DNA of 64,000 nucleotides, from positions 1-64,000 of the forward strand of contig CAZAER010000003.1 in assembly GCA_964484195.1 (NCBI GenBank), written 5' to 3'. The position numbers were made by a program, and so were the translations under genes. Shown piece by piece: positions 45,426-54,572 of this stretch (its first letter is position 1; each line of letters begins with the position of its first letter). This DNA comes from JALHOP01 sp964484195. GTDB taxonomy: Bacteria; Myxococcota; XYA12-FULL-58-9; JALHOP01. Below the pieces are notes generated by a model. It was not told where the DNA came from. It worked only from the letters and a program-made list of their open reading frames with translations, and searched no databases.

Positions 45426-46775
45426 ATGGAGTGGACCCCCGATAGCTGGACCGCGAAAGCGACGAGCACCCTTTACCCCGACGCCGATGCCCTCGCGGCC
45501 GCCAAGGCGAAGCTCGAAAGCCTCCCGCCCCTGGTCACCTCTTGGGAGGTCGAGCGTCTGCGTGAGCTGATTGCCGAGGCGCAAGATGGCAAGCGCCTCT
45601 GGCTGCAAGGTGGCGACTGCGCCGAGTCGCTCGCCGACTGCACGAGCGACATCGTCACCAGCAAGCTGAAGATTCTCCTGCAAATGTCGCTGGTGCTGCT
45701 CGATGCCACCAAGAAGCCAGTGATCCGCGTCGGCAGACTAGCCGGTCAGTACGCCAAGCCGCGCAGCAATCCGTTCGAGACCGTGAAGACGGACATCGGT
45801 GATCTCGAGCTGCACAGTTACCAGGGTGACTTGGTGAACCGGCACGAGGCTACCGCCGCCGCGCGCAAGCCCGATCCCATGCGGCTGGTCGACGGTTATC
45901 AGCACGCCGCGATGACGCTGAACTTCGTCCGCTCACTGGTGCACGGCGGCTTCGCCGATCCGCACCATCCCGAGAACTGGGAGCTCGGTGACCGCGCGCA
46001 GGAGCTTGCGCCGGAGCTGCGCAATGCCTACGGCCGCGCCCGCGAGAGCCTGCGCCGCGTTCTCGATCTCGCCGCAGCGCTGGACGTCCGCGATGCCGCA
46101 CTGACTGGCGTCGAGTTCTTCATCAGCCACGAAGGGCTGAACCTGCATTACGAGGCTGCTCAGACTCGCCGCGTCCCGCGCCGCCAGGGCTACTACGACC
46201 TGACCACGCACTTCCCGTGGATTGGTGAGCGCACCCGGGCCCTCGATGGACCGCACATCGAGTACTTCCGCGGCATCATCAATCCCGTGGGCTTGAAGCT
46301 CGGTCCGAAGGCAACCGCCGACGAAGTGCTTCGGCTCATCGAGGTGCTCAACCCCACCAACTCCGCCGGCAAGATCGTGCTCATCGCCCGCATCGGCGCC
46401 GCCAAGGTGCGCGAGGTCTTGCCCGGTTGGGTCCGCGCCATCGAGCACGCCAAGAAGAAGGTGCTTTGGGTTTGCGATCCGATGCATGCGAACACGCGCT
46501 CGACGCCCGCCGGCGTAAAGACGCGTGACGTCGGCAACGTGATCGACGAGGTATGCACCTCGATTGCAGTGCACCGCGAGCTCGGATCGGTGTTCGGCGG
46601 TGTGCACGTCGAGCTTACCGGTGAGAACGTCACGGAGTGTGTCGGTGGCGCCATGGGGCTCGGCGATGATGACCTCAACCGCAACTACGCGACCCTCTGT
46701 GACCCGCGCCTGAACTACGGGCAATCGCTCGAGCTTGCAGTCGCCATGGCCCGTGCGCTAACCGCGGCGGGATGA
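45426..46775 (+). CDS. 3-deoxy-7-phosphoheptulonate synthase, class II (plant type)
   Basis: The 449-residue enzyme catalyses the first step of the shikimate pathway (PEP plus erythrose-4-phosphate to DAHP). Class II motifs: RLWLQGGDCAESL, GRLAGQYAKPRSN, DGPHIEYFRGIINPVGLKLGP, WVCDPMHANT, GGVHVELTGENVTECVGG. Metal ligands lie in the Cys, His, Glu and Asp of these segments. ATG 45426 gives MEWTPDSW, the usual start. The stop overlaps the M20 peptidase start by 4 nt. Confidence 0.95.
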   Translation: MEWTPDSWTAKATSTLYPDADALAAAKAKLESLPPLVTSWEVERLRELIAEAQDGKRLWLQGGDCAESLADCTSDIVTSKLKILLQMSLVLLDATKKPVIRVGRLAGQYAKPRSNPFETVKTDIGDLELHSYQGDLVNRHEATAAARKPDPMRLVDGYQHAAMTLNFVRSLVHGGFADPHHPENWELGDRAQELAPELRNAYGRARESLRRVLDLAAALDVRDAALTGVEFFISHEGLNLHYEAAQTRRVPRRQGYYDLTTHFPWIGERTRALDGPHIEYFRGIINPVGLKLGPKATADEVLRLIEVLNPTNSAGKIVLIARIGAAKVREVLPGWVRAIEHAKKKVLWVCDPMHANTRSTPAGVKTRDVGNVIDEVCTSIAVHRELGSVFGGVHVELTGENVTECVGGAMGLGDDDLNRNYATLCDPRLNYGQSLELAVAMARALTAAG

Positions 46776-48142
46776 TCCTAGCCACCCTCGTCATCCTTGC
46801 CGCGTCCCCCGACTTCGACGCTCTCGCCACCGACTATCGCGCGGTGATGAGCAGTCTGGTTGCCGCTGACACCACCAATCCTCCCGGCAACGAAGCGCGA
46901 GCGGTCGCCATCATCGCCGCGCGCTTGAAGAAGGAAGGCATCGCCGTCGAGGTGAGCGACTTCGCGCCCGGCCGCAAGAACTTGGTCGCTCGTCTGCCCG
47001 GCAAAGGCGGTGACAAGCCGCTGATGCTCCTCGCGCATACCGACGTCGTCGGGGTCGAGGGTCAGGCCTGGTCGACTCCTCCGCACACGGTCACCGAGAA
47101 GGAAGGGTATCTCTACGGCCGCGGCGTCCGCGATGACCTATCGCTGGTGGTGGGTAACCTCGAGATGTTCATCCAGCTCAAGCGCCAGGGCGTGAAGCTG
47201 CGCCGCGACGTCCTGTTGGTGCTCACCGGCGACGAGGAGTCGGGGGGCCTGGGCCTGCGCAAGCTCCTCGAGCAGAAGCCCGATCTCGCGAATACCGGTC
47301 TCGTCCTCAACGAGGGTGGTTCGACCGTCACCAAAGACGTGGGCGCGCTGCCATCCTTCGTTTCCTACGAGGTGGTGCACAAGACCTATCAAGACTTCTC
47401 GGTGACCACGACCGGCACCACCGGCCATGCGTCGGTGCCGCGCAAGGACAACGCGATTTACAAGCTCGCTCGCGCCTTGGCGCGCCTCGAGGGCGTCGAA
47501 GCTCCCCCACGCCTGATTCCGGTGATGCGTGCGTACTTCAAGGCGCGTGCGCCTCTCGAGGATCCGCAGACCGCCAAGGCTATGATCGCTTTAGCGGATG
47601 CACCCGATAATGCGCTGCCGCGCGAGGCTCTCGCGGTGATCGAGAAAAATCCGATCCTCGCGGCACTCATACGCACGACCTGCGTCGCGACGATGCTCTC
47701 GGGAGGCACCAAGGTGAATGCGCTGCCACCTTCGGCCCGCGCCAATCTGAACTGCCGCCTTCTGCCCGACGAGACCATCGAGGCACTCCAGCAACGCCTC
47801 AAAGCGATCATGGGTGACCCCGACCTGACGATTACGCCCGAGCCGAGCTGGGGCTCAGGTCCGGCATCGCCGCTCACCGGCGAGTTCGTCGACGCGCTCA
47901 CCAAGGTCGTAGGGGAGAGTTGGCCCAAGGTCCCGGTTATCCCCATCTTCGGAGTGGGTACGACGGACTCGCGCTTCACCCGAGAGAAGGGCATCGCGTC
48001 ATACGGTTTCTCGCCCTTTCCCGGCCTGGAGGCCGACGGGCCCCGATCGCACGGCATCGACGAACGCCTGGCGGTGAAGTCGGTCCGCCAAGGCCTCGAG
48101 CTCTACTGGAAGCTGATTTTGGAGCTTTCCCAGATTAAGTAG
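46772..48142 (+). CDS. M20-family metallopeptidase, exported
   Basis: The 456-residue enzyme has a short hydrophobic N-terminus (MILATLVILAASP) and an M20/DapE-ArgE fold: NPPGNEARAVAIIAARL, LMLLAHTDVVGV (zinc His), RDDLSL and VLTGDEESGGLGLRKL (catalytic Glu), a lid domain, and GVGTTDSRF plus PRSHGIDERL. It hydrolyses peptide or N-acyl bonds. The ATGA overlap with DAHP synthase means coupled translation, though a shared pathway is not evident. Confidence 0.9.
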   Translation: MILATLVILAASPDFDALATDYRAVMSSLVAADTTNPPGNEARAVAIIAARLKKEGIAVEVSDFAPGRKNLVARLPGKGGDKPLMLLAHTDVVGVEGQAWSTPPHTVTEKEGYLYGRGVRDDLSLVVGNLEMFIQLKRQGVKLRRDVLLVLTGDEESGGLGLRKLLEQKPDLANTGLVLNEGGSTVTKDVGALPSFVSYEVVHKTYQDFSVTTTGTTGHASVPRKDNAIYKLARALARLEGVEAPPRLIPVMRAYFKARAPLEDPQTAKAMIALADAPDNALPREALAVIEKNPILAALIRTTCVATMLSGGTKVNALPPSARANLNCRLLPDETIEALQQRLKAIMGDPDLTITPEPSWGSGPASPLTGEFVDALTKVVGESWPKVPVIPIFGVGTTDSRFTREKGIASYGFSPFPGLEADGPRSHGIDERLAVKSVRQGLELYWKLILELSQIK

Positions 48143-48148
48143 GCTATA

Positions 48149-48167
48149 CAGGGTCTACTGGACCCTG
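48149..48167 (+). terminator. Stem-loop just after the M20 stop
   Basis: CAGGGTC-TACTG-GACCCTG is a perfect 7-bp stem with a 5-nt loop, 6 nt after the stop codon. There is no following T-run, so it is terminator-like or a transcript 3'-end stabiliser rather than a classic intrinsic terminator. Confidence 0.4.
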
Positions 48168-48291
48168 GTCGAGACTCACCCCCGAGGTTCGTGCTGATCC
48201 GCTATGGCGATCCGTGCGTACTGGCCAATGTAGCGCTCTGATCGCCCTGGCACGTGATCTGCTCTTGTTAGCTCGGAATCGGAGTAGGCCC

Positions 48292-49476
48292 ATGATGACG
48301 GTGGAAAGCACACATGCCGACGCTGGGACGCCACGCCGCATGACTCAGGCTATCGACTCCTCACGGCGGATCCTCGTGGTCGACGATGACCCGACCTATT
48401 CGCGGTCGATTCGCCGCTTGCTCGAGGTCGATGGTTGGGACGTGACGGTCGCGTGTGGCCCGAACGAGGCGCTGACCGTTCTCGGCCAGAGCGAGTTCGC
48501 GGTCGTCCTCTCGGACTACGAGATGGGCTCGGTCGACGGCGTGCGCTTCTTGCGACTCGTCCGCCTTAGCACACCGAGCACGGTGCGCGTTCTCCTGACC
48601 GGCAACTCTGACTTCCAGGTCGCCGTCAATGCGGTGAACGAAGGCAACGTGTTTCGCTTCGTCACCAAAGCCTCGAGCCCGGAGAGCATCATCGCGACCG
48701 TGCGTGAGGCCGGCGAAGAGTTCCTCACGCGCCGCCGCGACCGCAGTCACGAGGCCGAGGAGCGCGCCAACGAGCTGCGCACCCTCGAGTCACAGTTCGA
48801 CTCCGCTTTGTCGAACTTGTGGATGGCCTACCAGCCGATCGTCTCGCACTCGCGGGGCGCCGTGCTCGCCTACGAAGCACTGTTGCGCTCGACCGCGAAG
48901 GAGCTGTCGAACCCGGCGAAGATCCTCGACGCCGCCGAGCGTCTGAACGGCGTCGGTCAGCTCGGCCGCACGGTTCGCAAGCGCGTCTCCGACGAGCTGA
49001 CGCGTACCGCCGGCATCGACGCATTCATCAACTTGCACGCCCTCGAGCTCATGGACGACGAGCTCTATCAGGAGACGTCACCGCTCACGCGCCATGCGCA
49101 GCGTGTCGTGCTCGAGATCACCGAGCGCGTCGCTCTCGACGAAGTTTCCGACATGCGCGACCGTCTCAAGCGCTTGCGTGCCCTCGGCTTCCGCATCGCG
49201 GTCGACGATCTCGGCGCTGGCTACGCGGGTCTCGGCTCGCTCGTCGACCTCGAGCCCGAGGTCGTGAAGATCGATATGGCGTTGACCCGTGACATCCAAT
49301 TGAGCGGCACCAAGCAGAAGCTCGTGCGCGGCGTCGCGGCCCTCGGGCGCGAGCTCGGCTGGCTGCTGGTCGTCGAAGGCGTCGAGAACGCGGCGGAGCG
49401 TGACTGCTTGGTCGACCTCGGTTGCGACATCTTCCAAGGCTATTTCTACGGCAAGCCTGCCAAGCTCGAAGTCTGA
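48292..49476 (+). CDS. Response regulator with EAL (cyclic-di-GMP phosphodiesterase) output
   Basis: The 394-residue protein pairs a REC domain (RILVVDDDPTYSRS; Asp in VVLSDYEMGSVDG; VLLTGN) with an EAL domain. The catalytic set is complete: YEALLR, Asn in FINLH, LEITE, VDDLGAGY, KIDM, VVEGVEN, and QGYFYGKP. It is therefore expected to be an active c-di-GMP hydrolase gated by phosphorylation. The ATG at 48292 has GGAGTAGG upstream. No kinase gene is adjacent. Confidence 0.92.
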   Translation: MMTVESTHADAGTPRRMTQAIDSSRRILVVDDDPTYSRSIRRLLEVDGWDVTVACGPNEALTVLGQSEFAVVLSDYEMGSVDGVRFLRLVRLSTPSTVRVLLTGNSDFQVAVNAVNEGNVFRFVTKASSPESIIATVREAGEEFLTRRRDRSHEAEERANELRTLESQFDSALSNLWMAYQPIVSHSRGAVLAYEALLRSTAKELSNPAKILDAAERLNGVGQLGRTVRKRVSDELTRTAGIDAFINLHALELMDDELYQETSPLTRHAQRVVLEITERVALDEVSDMRDRLKRLRALGFRIAVDDLGAGYAGLGSLVDLEPEVVKIDMALTRDIQLSGTKQKLVRGVAALGRELGWLLVVEGVENAAERDCLVDLGCDIFQGYFYGKPAKLEV

Positions 49477-49491
49477 GGTTACCTTGGCGGT

Positions 49492-51198
49492 ATGACCGCC
49501 AATACCCAAAACGAGCAGCCGTCGTCGTTCACGAAGTCCCTGTTTCTCGGCGAGATTCACGACGAGCTCGTCTTCCCATTCCCCGCAATGCCTGCCGATG
49601 AAGACGCGCGGGTGCGCGCTCTGGTGCAGCAAGCACGCGAGTTCGGGAAAGGCTACGACCCGCGCAAGGTCGAAGCCGATGGCTGGATCGGCGACGACAA
49701 GATCCGCGAGCTGGGCGAGCGCGGCTTGATGGGTTTGTACGTTCCGCGCGAGCTCGGCGGGGCAGGACTCACGCAGACCGGTTACTGTCGCGTGTCCGAG
49801 GAGTTCGGCCGCATCGACGCGACGCTCGCCGTCATCATGGGCGTGCATCAATCGATCGGCATGAAGGGCATCCATCTCTTCGGCAACAAGGAGCAAAAGG
49901 AGCGACTGCTTCCCGATCTTGCGACGGGTAAGAAGCTCGCAGGGTTTGCTTTGACGGAGCCCAACGCCGGCTCTGACGCCTACAACATCGAGACGTGGGC
50001 GGACGAGAAGCCCGACGGCAGCTGGGTGGTGAACGGCGAGAAGCGCTGGATCGGCAACGGCAACAAAGACGTGCTCGTGACCTTTGCGCGCTCGGCGCAG
50101 GGGCATGTCGCTTTCATCCTCGAAAAAGGCATGCCCGGGTTCGAATTCGTGAAGCGCTACGAGACCATGGGCCTGCATGGCAATCAGCTCACGCATCTCC
50201 GCTATCGCGATATGAAGGTGCCCAAGGCAAACGTGCTCGGGCGGCCCGGCGAAGGCTTCAAGATCGCCGTTCATGTCCTCAATAACGGACGCATGTCGCT
50301 CGGTACGGGCTGTGTCGGCGCCACCAAGCTGTTGCTGAACATGGTCATCAAACACATCCACGAGCGCCGTCAGTTCGGCCACCGTCTCGCGGACTTCGAG
50401 CTCGTCCAAGACAAGATCGGTTGGCTCGTGAGCCAGCTCTATGGCCTGGAGTCGATGTCGTACCTCACCACCGGCATGGTCGATCGCGGTGTCGCCGACT
50501 ACTCCATCGAGTCGGCCATGGTGAAGGTCGCTGCGACCGAGTTCATCTGGTACGCGGCGAATCGCGTGTTTCAGCTCGTGGGTGGCCTCGCGTACATGAA
50601 AGACCAGCCGTACGAGAAGCTGCTGCGCGATCTGCGCATCTTCCCCATCTTCGAAGGCTCGAACGACGTCATGCGCTGTTTCATCGCGCTCACCGGTTTG
50701 AAGCCGCTCGCGGACGAGCTCAAAGATTTAGCGAGCCTCGAGCTCAACGAGCCGATCCGATCGATTGGCGTCGTCGCCGATTATCTGCGCGGCCGCATCA
50801 GCCGCGGCTTGCGGCCGGATGCCGTGCATATGGCGCATCCGAAGCTGGCCGCTTTGGCGGAGCCCATCGCTGGGCAGGTCAAAGACCTTCGCGGTGCGTC
50901 GGAAGGCATGCTGCGCAAACACGGTAAGAAGGTGCAGGATCGCCAGTGGCAGCAACGACGCTTGGCACATGCCGCAATGGACATCTTCGCCCAGATCGCG
51001 ACGATCTCCCGCGCATCCGCCGAGGGCGACGAGCTCTCCGCCCGCGAGCATCACGTCGCGGAAACGTTTTGCACACGCGCCGCCCGCCGCGTCGACGGTA
51101 ACTTCAAGACCATCGACAACAACGATGACGCGCGCATGGCGAAAATCGCTCCTGAAGCCTACGAGGTCGGCGGCTACGAGCACCCGCTCTACGATTGA
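49492..51198 (+). CDS. Acyl-CoA dehydrogenase (long/very-long-chain type)
   Basis: The 568-residue flavoenzyme makes the alpha,beta double bond of acyl-CoA. Motifs: GLMGLYVPRELGGAGLTQTGY, GFALTEPNAGSDAYNIET, WIGNGNKD, catalytic Glu in FEGSNDVMR, and a C-terminal helical extension of about 170 residues like VLCAD/ACAD9. Starts 15 nt after the EAL gene. The convergent kdpE gene overlaps its last 10 nt. Confidence 0.95.
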   Translation: MTANTQNEQPSSFTKSLFLGEIHDELVFPFPAMPADEDARVRALVQQAREFGKGYDPRKVEADGWIGDDKIRELGERGLMGLYVPRELGGAGLTQTGYCRVSEEFGRIDATLAVIMGVHQSIGMKGIHLFGNKEQKERLLPDLATGKKLAGFALTEPNAGSDAYNIETWADEKPDGSWVVNGEKRWIGNGNKDVLVTFARSAQGHVAFILEKGMPGFEFVKRYETMGLHGNQLTHLRYRDMKVPKANVLGRPGEGFKIAVHVLNNGRMSLGTGCVGATKLLLNMVIKHIHERRQFGHRLADFELVQDKIGWLVSQLYGLESMSYLTTGMVDRGVADYSIESAMVKVAATEFIWYAANRVFQLVGGLAYMKDQPYEKLLRDLRIFPIFEGSNDVMRCFIALTGLKPLADELKDLASLELNEPIRSIGVVADYLRGRISRGLRPDAVHMAHPKLAALAEPIAGQVKDLRGASEGMLRKHGKKVQDRQWQQRRLAHAAMDIFAQIATISRASAEGDELSAREHHVAETFCTRAARRVDGNFKTIDNNDDARMAKIAPEAYEVGGYEHPLYD

Positions 51199-51887
51199 GA
51201 GTCACGAAAGCGGTAACCGACACCGGGCTCGGTCAGCAGGTTCTTCGGCTGGGCGGCATCGACCTCGATCTTGCGACGGAGCTGCGCGGTGTACACGCGT
51301 AGATAATGAGTTTGTGAAGCATACGCTGCGCCCCAGACCTCGACGAGGAGCTGGCGGTGCGTGAGCACCTTGCCGGCGTTGCGCATGAGCAGCACCAGCA
51401 GGCGGAACTCCGTGGGAGTCAGCTTCACTTCGACGCCACGCGACTTCACTTCTCTGCGGGTGAGATCGATGGTGACGTCACCGGCGGCGAGCACCTGCGG
51501 GGTTTCGCCATTGCTGGCCGCTCGGTGCCGCAGCGCAACCCGCATGCGCGCCAAGAGCTCTCCCACACCGAATGGCTTGGTCACATAGTCGTCCGCTCCA
51601 GCATCCAGCGCGGCAACCTTATCTGTCTCCAGGCCTCGGGCGGAGAGCACGATGATCGGCACGTTGCTCCATTCGCGTAGGCGCTTGGTGAAATCGATGC
51701 CGTCGACGTCAGGAAGCCCCAGGTCGAGCAGCACGATGTCCGGAGGCGCGGTGGTGGCGCGCTCGAGCCCCTCGGTCGCGTTTGCCGCCTCGATGACCTC
51801 GAAGTCGTGGCTAGCGAGCGCCGTCCGCAATAGCTTGCGCATCGGTGTTTCGTCTTCGACGATGAGTACGCGGTGGCGGACTGTCAT
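51189..51887 (-). CDS. kdpE: Potassium response regulator KdpE
   Basis: The 232-residue OmpR-type regulator has REC motifs RVLIVEDETPMRKLL, phospho-Asp in IVLLDLGLPDVDG, VLSARG, and KPFGVGELLAR, then a winged helix (LTPTEFRLLVLLMRNAGKVLTHRQLL). It activates kdp at low K+. ATG 51887 overlaps the kdpD stop by 4 nt (ATGA). The long upstream frame is antisense-like and rejected. Confidence 0.96.
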   Translation of the reverse strand: MTVRHRVLIVEDETPMRKLLRTALASHDFEVIEAANATEGLERATTAPPDIVLLDLGLPDVDGIDFTKRLREWSNVPIIVLSARGLETDKVAALDAGADDYVTKPFGVGELLARMRVALRHRAASNGETPQVLAAGDVTIDLTRREVKSRGVEVKLTPTEFRLLVLLMRNAGKVLTHRQLLVEVWGAAYASQTHYLRVYTAQLRRKIEVDAAQPKNLLTEPGVGYRFRDSQS

Positions 51888-54559
51888 ACCGCACGCTCGT
51901 CGATTGGCACGGTCGGCGGCTCCCCGACGAGTGGGATGGTGAAACGCAACGAAGCTCCGCCGTCGGCGCGGTTGGAGGCGGTTAGCTCGCCGCCGTGAGC
52001 CATGACGATGCCACGGACGATGGCGAGGCCCAAGCCGACGCCGGAGCGGTCGCGCTGCCCTCCGCGCACGAACTTCTCGAAGAGACGTGTTGGATCGCCG
52101 GTAGGAAAACCGGGTCCATGGTCCGAAACTTCGACGACCACCTCGGAGCCGTTTCGCCGGGCGACGATGCGGATGGGGGCGGCGCCGGGTGCGTACTTGA
52201 GCGCGTTCTCGATGAGATTGACGAACACTTGAGGGAACAACACGGCATCGACGGGCACCAGTGGCACATCGTCTGCTATGACGACCTCGACGGGACGGTG
52301 AGCGAGTTGAGCTTCGAGGCGTGAGATCGCGGAACCGATGAGATCCTCGAGCGGCACCCAATCGCGTTGTACTTCGACGCCTGCCTCGAGCTTGGTCATG
52401 TCCAGGAGGTTGCCGACCAAGCGCTCCATGCGGGTAGCTTCGTCGCAAACCGCTTCGATCAACTCTCGTCGATCTTCGGTGCTGATGGCCTGACCCGCGT
52501 CGCGAAGGGTGGTCGCGGACCCGGTGATGATGGCGAGCGGCGTGCGAAGGTCGTGCGACACCGTCGAGAGCAGGGCGCTACGCAACTCTTCGGTGCGCGC
52601 GCGAACCGCGGCGCCACGAGCGGCCTCCGCGAGCTCGACGCGCTCTAGCGCGATGGCCGCTTGTCTCGCCATGACTTCGAGGAAGTGTCGCTGATCGGTA
52701 CTGAGGGGCTCGGCAGGCTGGACCGCGAGCGCACCGATTGTCGTCGCGGCCACCATCGGAATGCATACGATCGGAGAGCCCGGAAGCGTGTCGGTGCCCT
52801 TGCCTGCTGGTCGGCCATGGTCGAGCGTCCATCGACCTACGGCGAGGTCCTGGGTGCCTAGCGCGAGACCACGCGCCTGCGCTGCGACTCGCATGGACTG
52901 CCCATCGGGCAGCAGAACCGCGACCGGGCTCTGGAAGATCGTACTCACCTGCGTGGCGAGCACCCCAGCGATGCTCGCCGCGTCGCCGGCCGCCCCGAGC
53001 TCCCGGGTCAGCTGATAGAGCGACGCGTTGCGCTCTTCACGGCCCCTGGCCTCGATGCCCTGCCGGCGTACGCGCTGAGTGAGGGTGCTGATGGTCGTGC
53101 CGACACCGAGCAACATGGCGAAGGTCAGCCAGTGGCGCGTGTCCGCCACAGCGAACGTCAGGACCGGCGGAATGAAGAAGAAGTCATAGGCCACGACGGC
53201 AAACGCCGCCGTGATCAGCGAAGGTCTGCGCGAGAAGAACGTCGCGGTGATGACGATCGCCAGCATGTAGAGCATCACGACATCGGCGCTATCGAAGACA
53301 CTCTCGGCCAACCAACCAATGGCACTCGCACCCGCGACTAGTGCCAGTCCGATGGCCGTGCCCCACCATCGCGAGCGCGAATCGGCAACACGCCGTTCCG
53401 CTCGCGCCGGCGGGGATGCGCCGTCATCGCCGTGAATCACCAGCACATCGATGTCGTTGCTTCCCCGAACGACCTCGTCGACGAGCGAACCGCGATAGAA
53501 GTCGTGCCAGCGGGGATGTGTCGGCTTACCGAGGATGACCCGCGTGACGTCTTGCCCGCGGGCGTAGCTGAGCAGGGCGTCGCTCACCTTCGGCGCCGAC
53601 AGTCTCACGATGCGGGCGCCCAGGTTCTCCGCGAGCCTTAGTTGACCTTCGAGACGCTCGCGGTCGGTCGCGTTGAGCGGCTTCGCGGGCACCTCGACGT
53701 ACGCCGCGATCCACGATGCTCCCAAGCGCGTCGCCATTCGCTTGGCCGAGCGGATGATGCGCGCCGAGCCGGGACTCGGACCGACGGCGACCAGGAGCCG
53801 TTCACCGACACCCCAACTTCGGGTGATGTCGTGACTCTCGCGATAGCTGCGGACTTCGAGGTCGATACGCTCGGCGGTTCGACGTAGCGCGAGCTCGCGC
53901 AACGCCAGCAGATTTCCGTAGGTGAAGAAGCCCTGGCTGGCGCGTGCCGCCTGCTCGGGCACGTAGACCTTGCCGGCGCTCAAGCGCTCGATCAGGTCCT
54001 CGAGGGAGATGTCGACCAGCTCGATCTCGTCGGCGCGCTCGAGCACCGCGTCCGGAACGGTCTCGCGGACGACGACCCCGGTGATCTGGGCGACGACATC
54101 GTTGAGGCTCTCGAGGTGCTGGACGTTCAAGGTGGTGTGAACGTCGATTCCGGCGTCGAGGAGGTCGATGACGTCTTGCCAACGTTTGGTGTGCCTCCCC
54201 TCGGGAGCATTGGTGTGCGGCAGCTCGTCGACGAGGACGACTTGCGGCTTGCGCACCAGGGCGGCGTCGAGATCGAGCTCCTCGAGTCGCGCGCCGCGAT
54301 AGTCAACCGATCGTCGTGGCAACACCTCGAGCCCCGAAAGTAGGGCTGCCGTCTCACTGCGACCGTGGGTTTCGACGTACCCGACGATGACGTCGACGTT
54401 GTCACCGCGCAGGCGATGCGCCGACTGCAACATCGTGTACGTCTTGCCGACGCCCGGCGCGAAACCGAAGAAGACCTTCAGCTTGGCGCGAAGGTTTCGC
54501 TGCTCGGCGCGCTGGACGCGGCTGAGCAAGCGGTCGGGGTCGGGGCGCTGGCCATCCAC
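51884..54559 (-). CDS. kdpD: Potassium sensor histidine kinase KdpD
   Basis: The 891-residue sensor starts with GTG. Order: KdpD N-domain with Walker A (FGFAPGVGKTYTML) and LVDELPHTNAPEGRHTKRW, a universal-stress-protein-like domain (about 250-370), four membrane helices (about 400-500), a GAF region (about 520-640), HisKA with the phospho-His in LLSTVSHDLRTPLA, and HATPase (NLIENALKYAPG, DHGPGFP). All canonical domains are present. An AAAGG follows the porin stop directly as ribosome site. Confidence 0.96.
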   Translation of the reverse strand: MDGQRPDPDRLLSRVQRAEQRNLRAKLKVFFGFAPGVGKTYTMLQSAHRLRGDNVDVIVGYVETHGRSETAALLSGLEVLPRRSVDYRGARLEELDLDAALVRKPQVVLVDELPHTNAPEGRHTKRWQDVIDLLDAGIDVHTTLNVQHLESLNDVVAQITGVVVRETVPDAVLERADEIELVDISLEDLIERLSAGKVYVPEQAARASQGFFTYGNLLALRELALRRTAERIDLEVRSYRESHDITRSWGVGERLLVAVGPSPGSARIIRSAKRMATRLGASWIAAYVEVPAKPLNATDRERLEGQLRLAENLGARIVRLSAPKVSDALLSYARGQDVTRVILGKPTHPRWHDFYRGSLVDEVVRGSNDIDVLVIHGDDGASPPARAERRVADSRSRWWGTAIGLALVAGASAIGWLAESVFDSADVVMLYMLAIVITATFFSRRPSLITAAFAVVAYDFFFIPPVLTFAVADTRHWLTFAMLLGVGTTISTLTQRVRRQGIEARGREERNASLYQLTRELGAAGDAASIAGVLATQVSTIFQSPVAVLLPDGQSMRVAAQARGLALGTQDLAVGRWTLDHGRPAGKGTDTLPGSPIVCIPMVAATTIGALAVQPAEPLSTDQRHFLEVMARQAAIALERVELAEAARGAAVRARTEELRSALLSTVSHDLRTPLAIITGSATTLRDAGQAISTEDRRELIEAVCDEATRMERLVGNLLDMTKLEAGVEVQRDWVPLEDLIGSAISRLEAQLAHRPVEVVIADDVPLVPVDAVLFPQVFVNLIENALKYAPGAAPIRIVARRNGSEVVVEVSDHGPGFPTGDPTRLFEKFVRGGQRDRSGVGLGLAIVRGIVMAHGGELTASNRADGGASLRFTIPLVGEPPTVPIDERAV

Positions 54560-54572
54560 GCGGGAAGGCCTT

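Noticed and set aside
49078..50409. 443-codon minus-strand frame opposite the REC-EAL and acyl-CoA dehydrogenase genes
   Set aside because: Spans two well-supported genes in antisense and has no recognisable domain.
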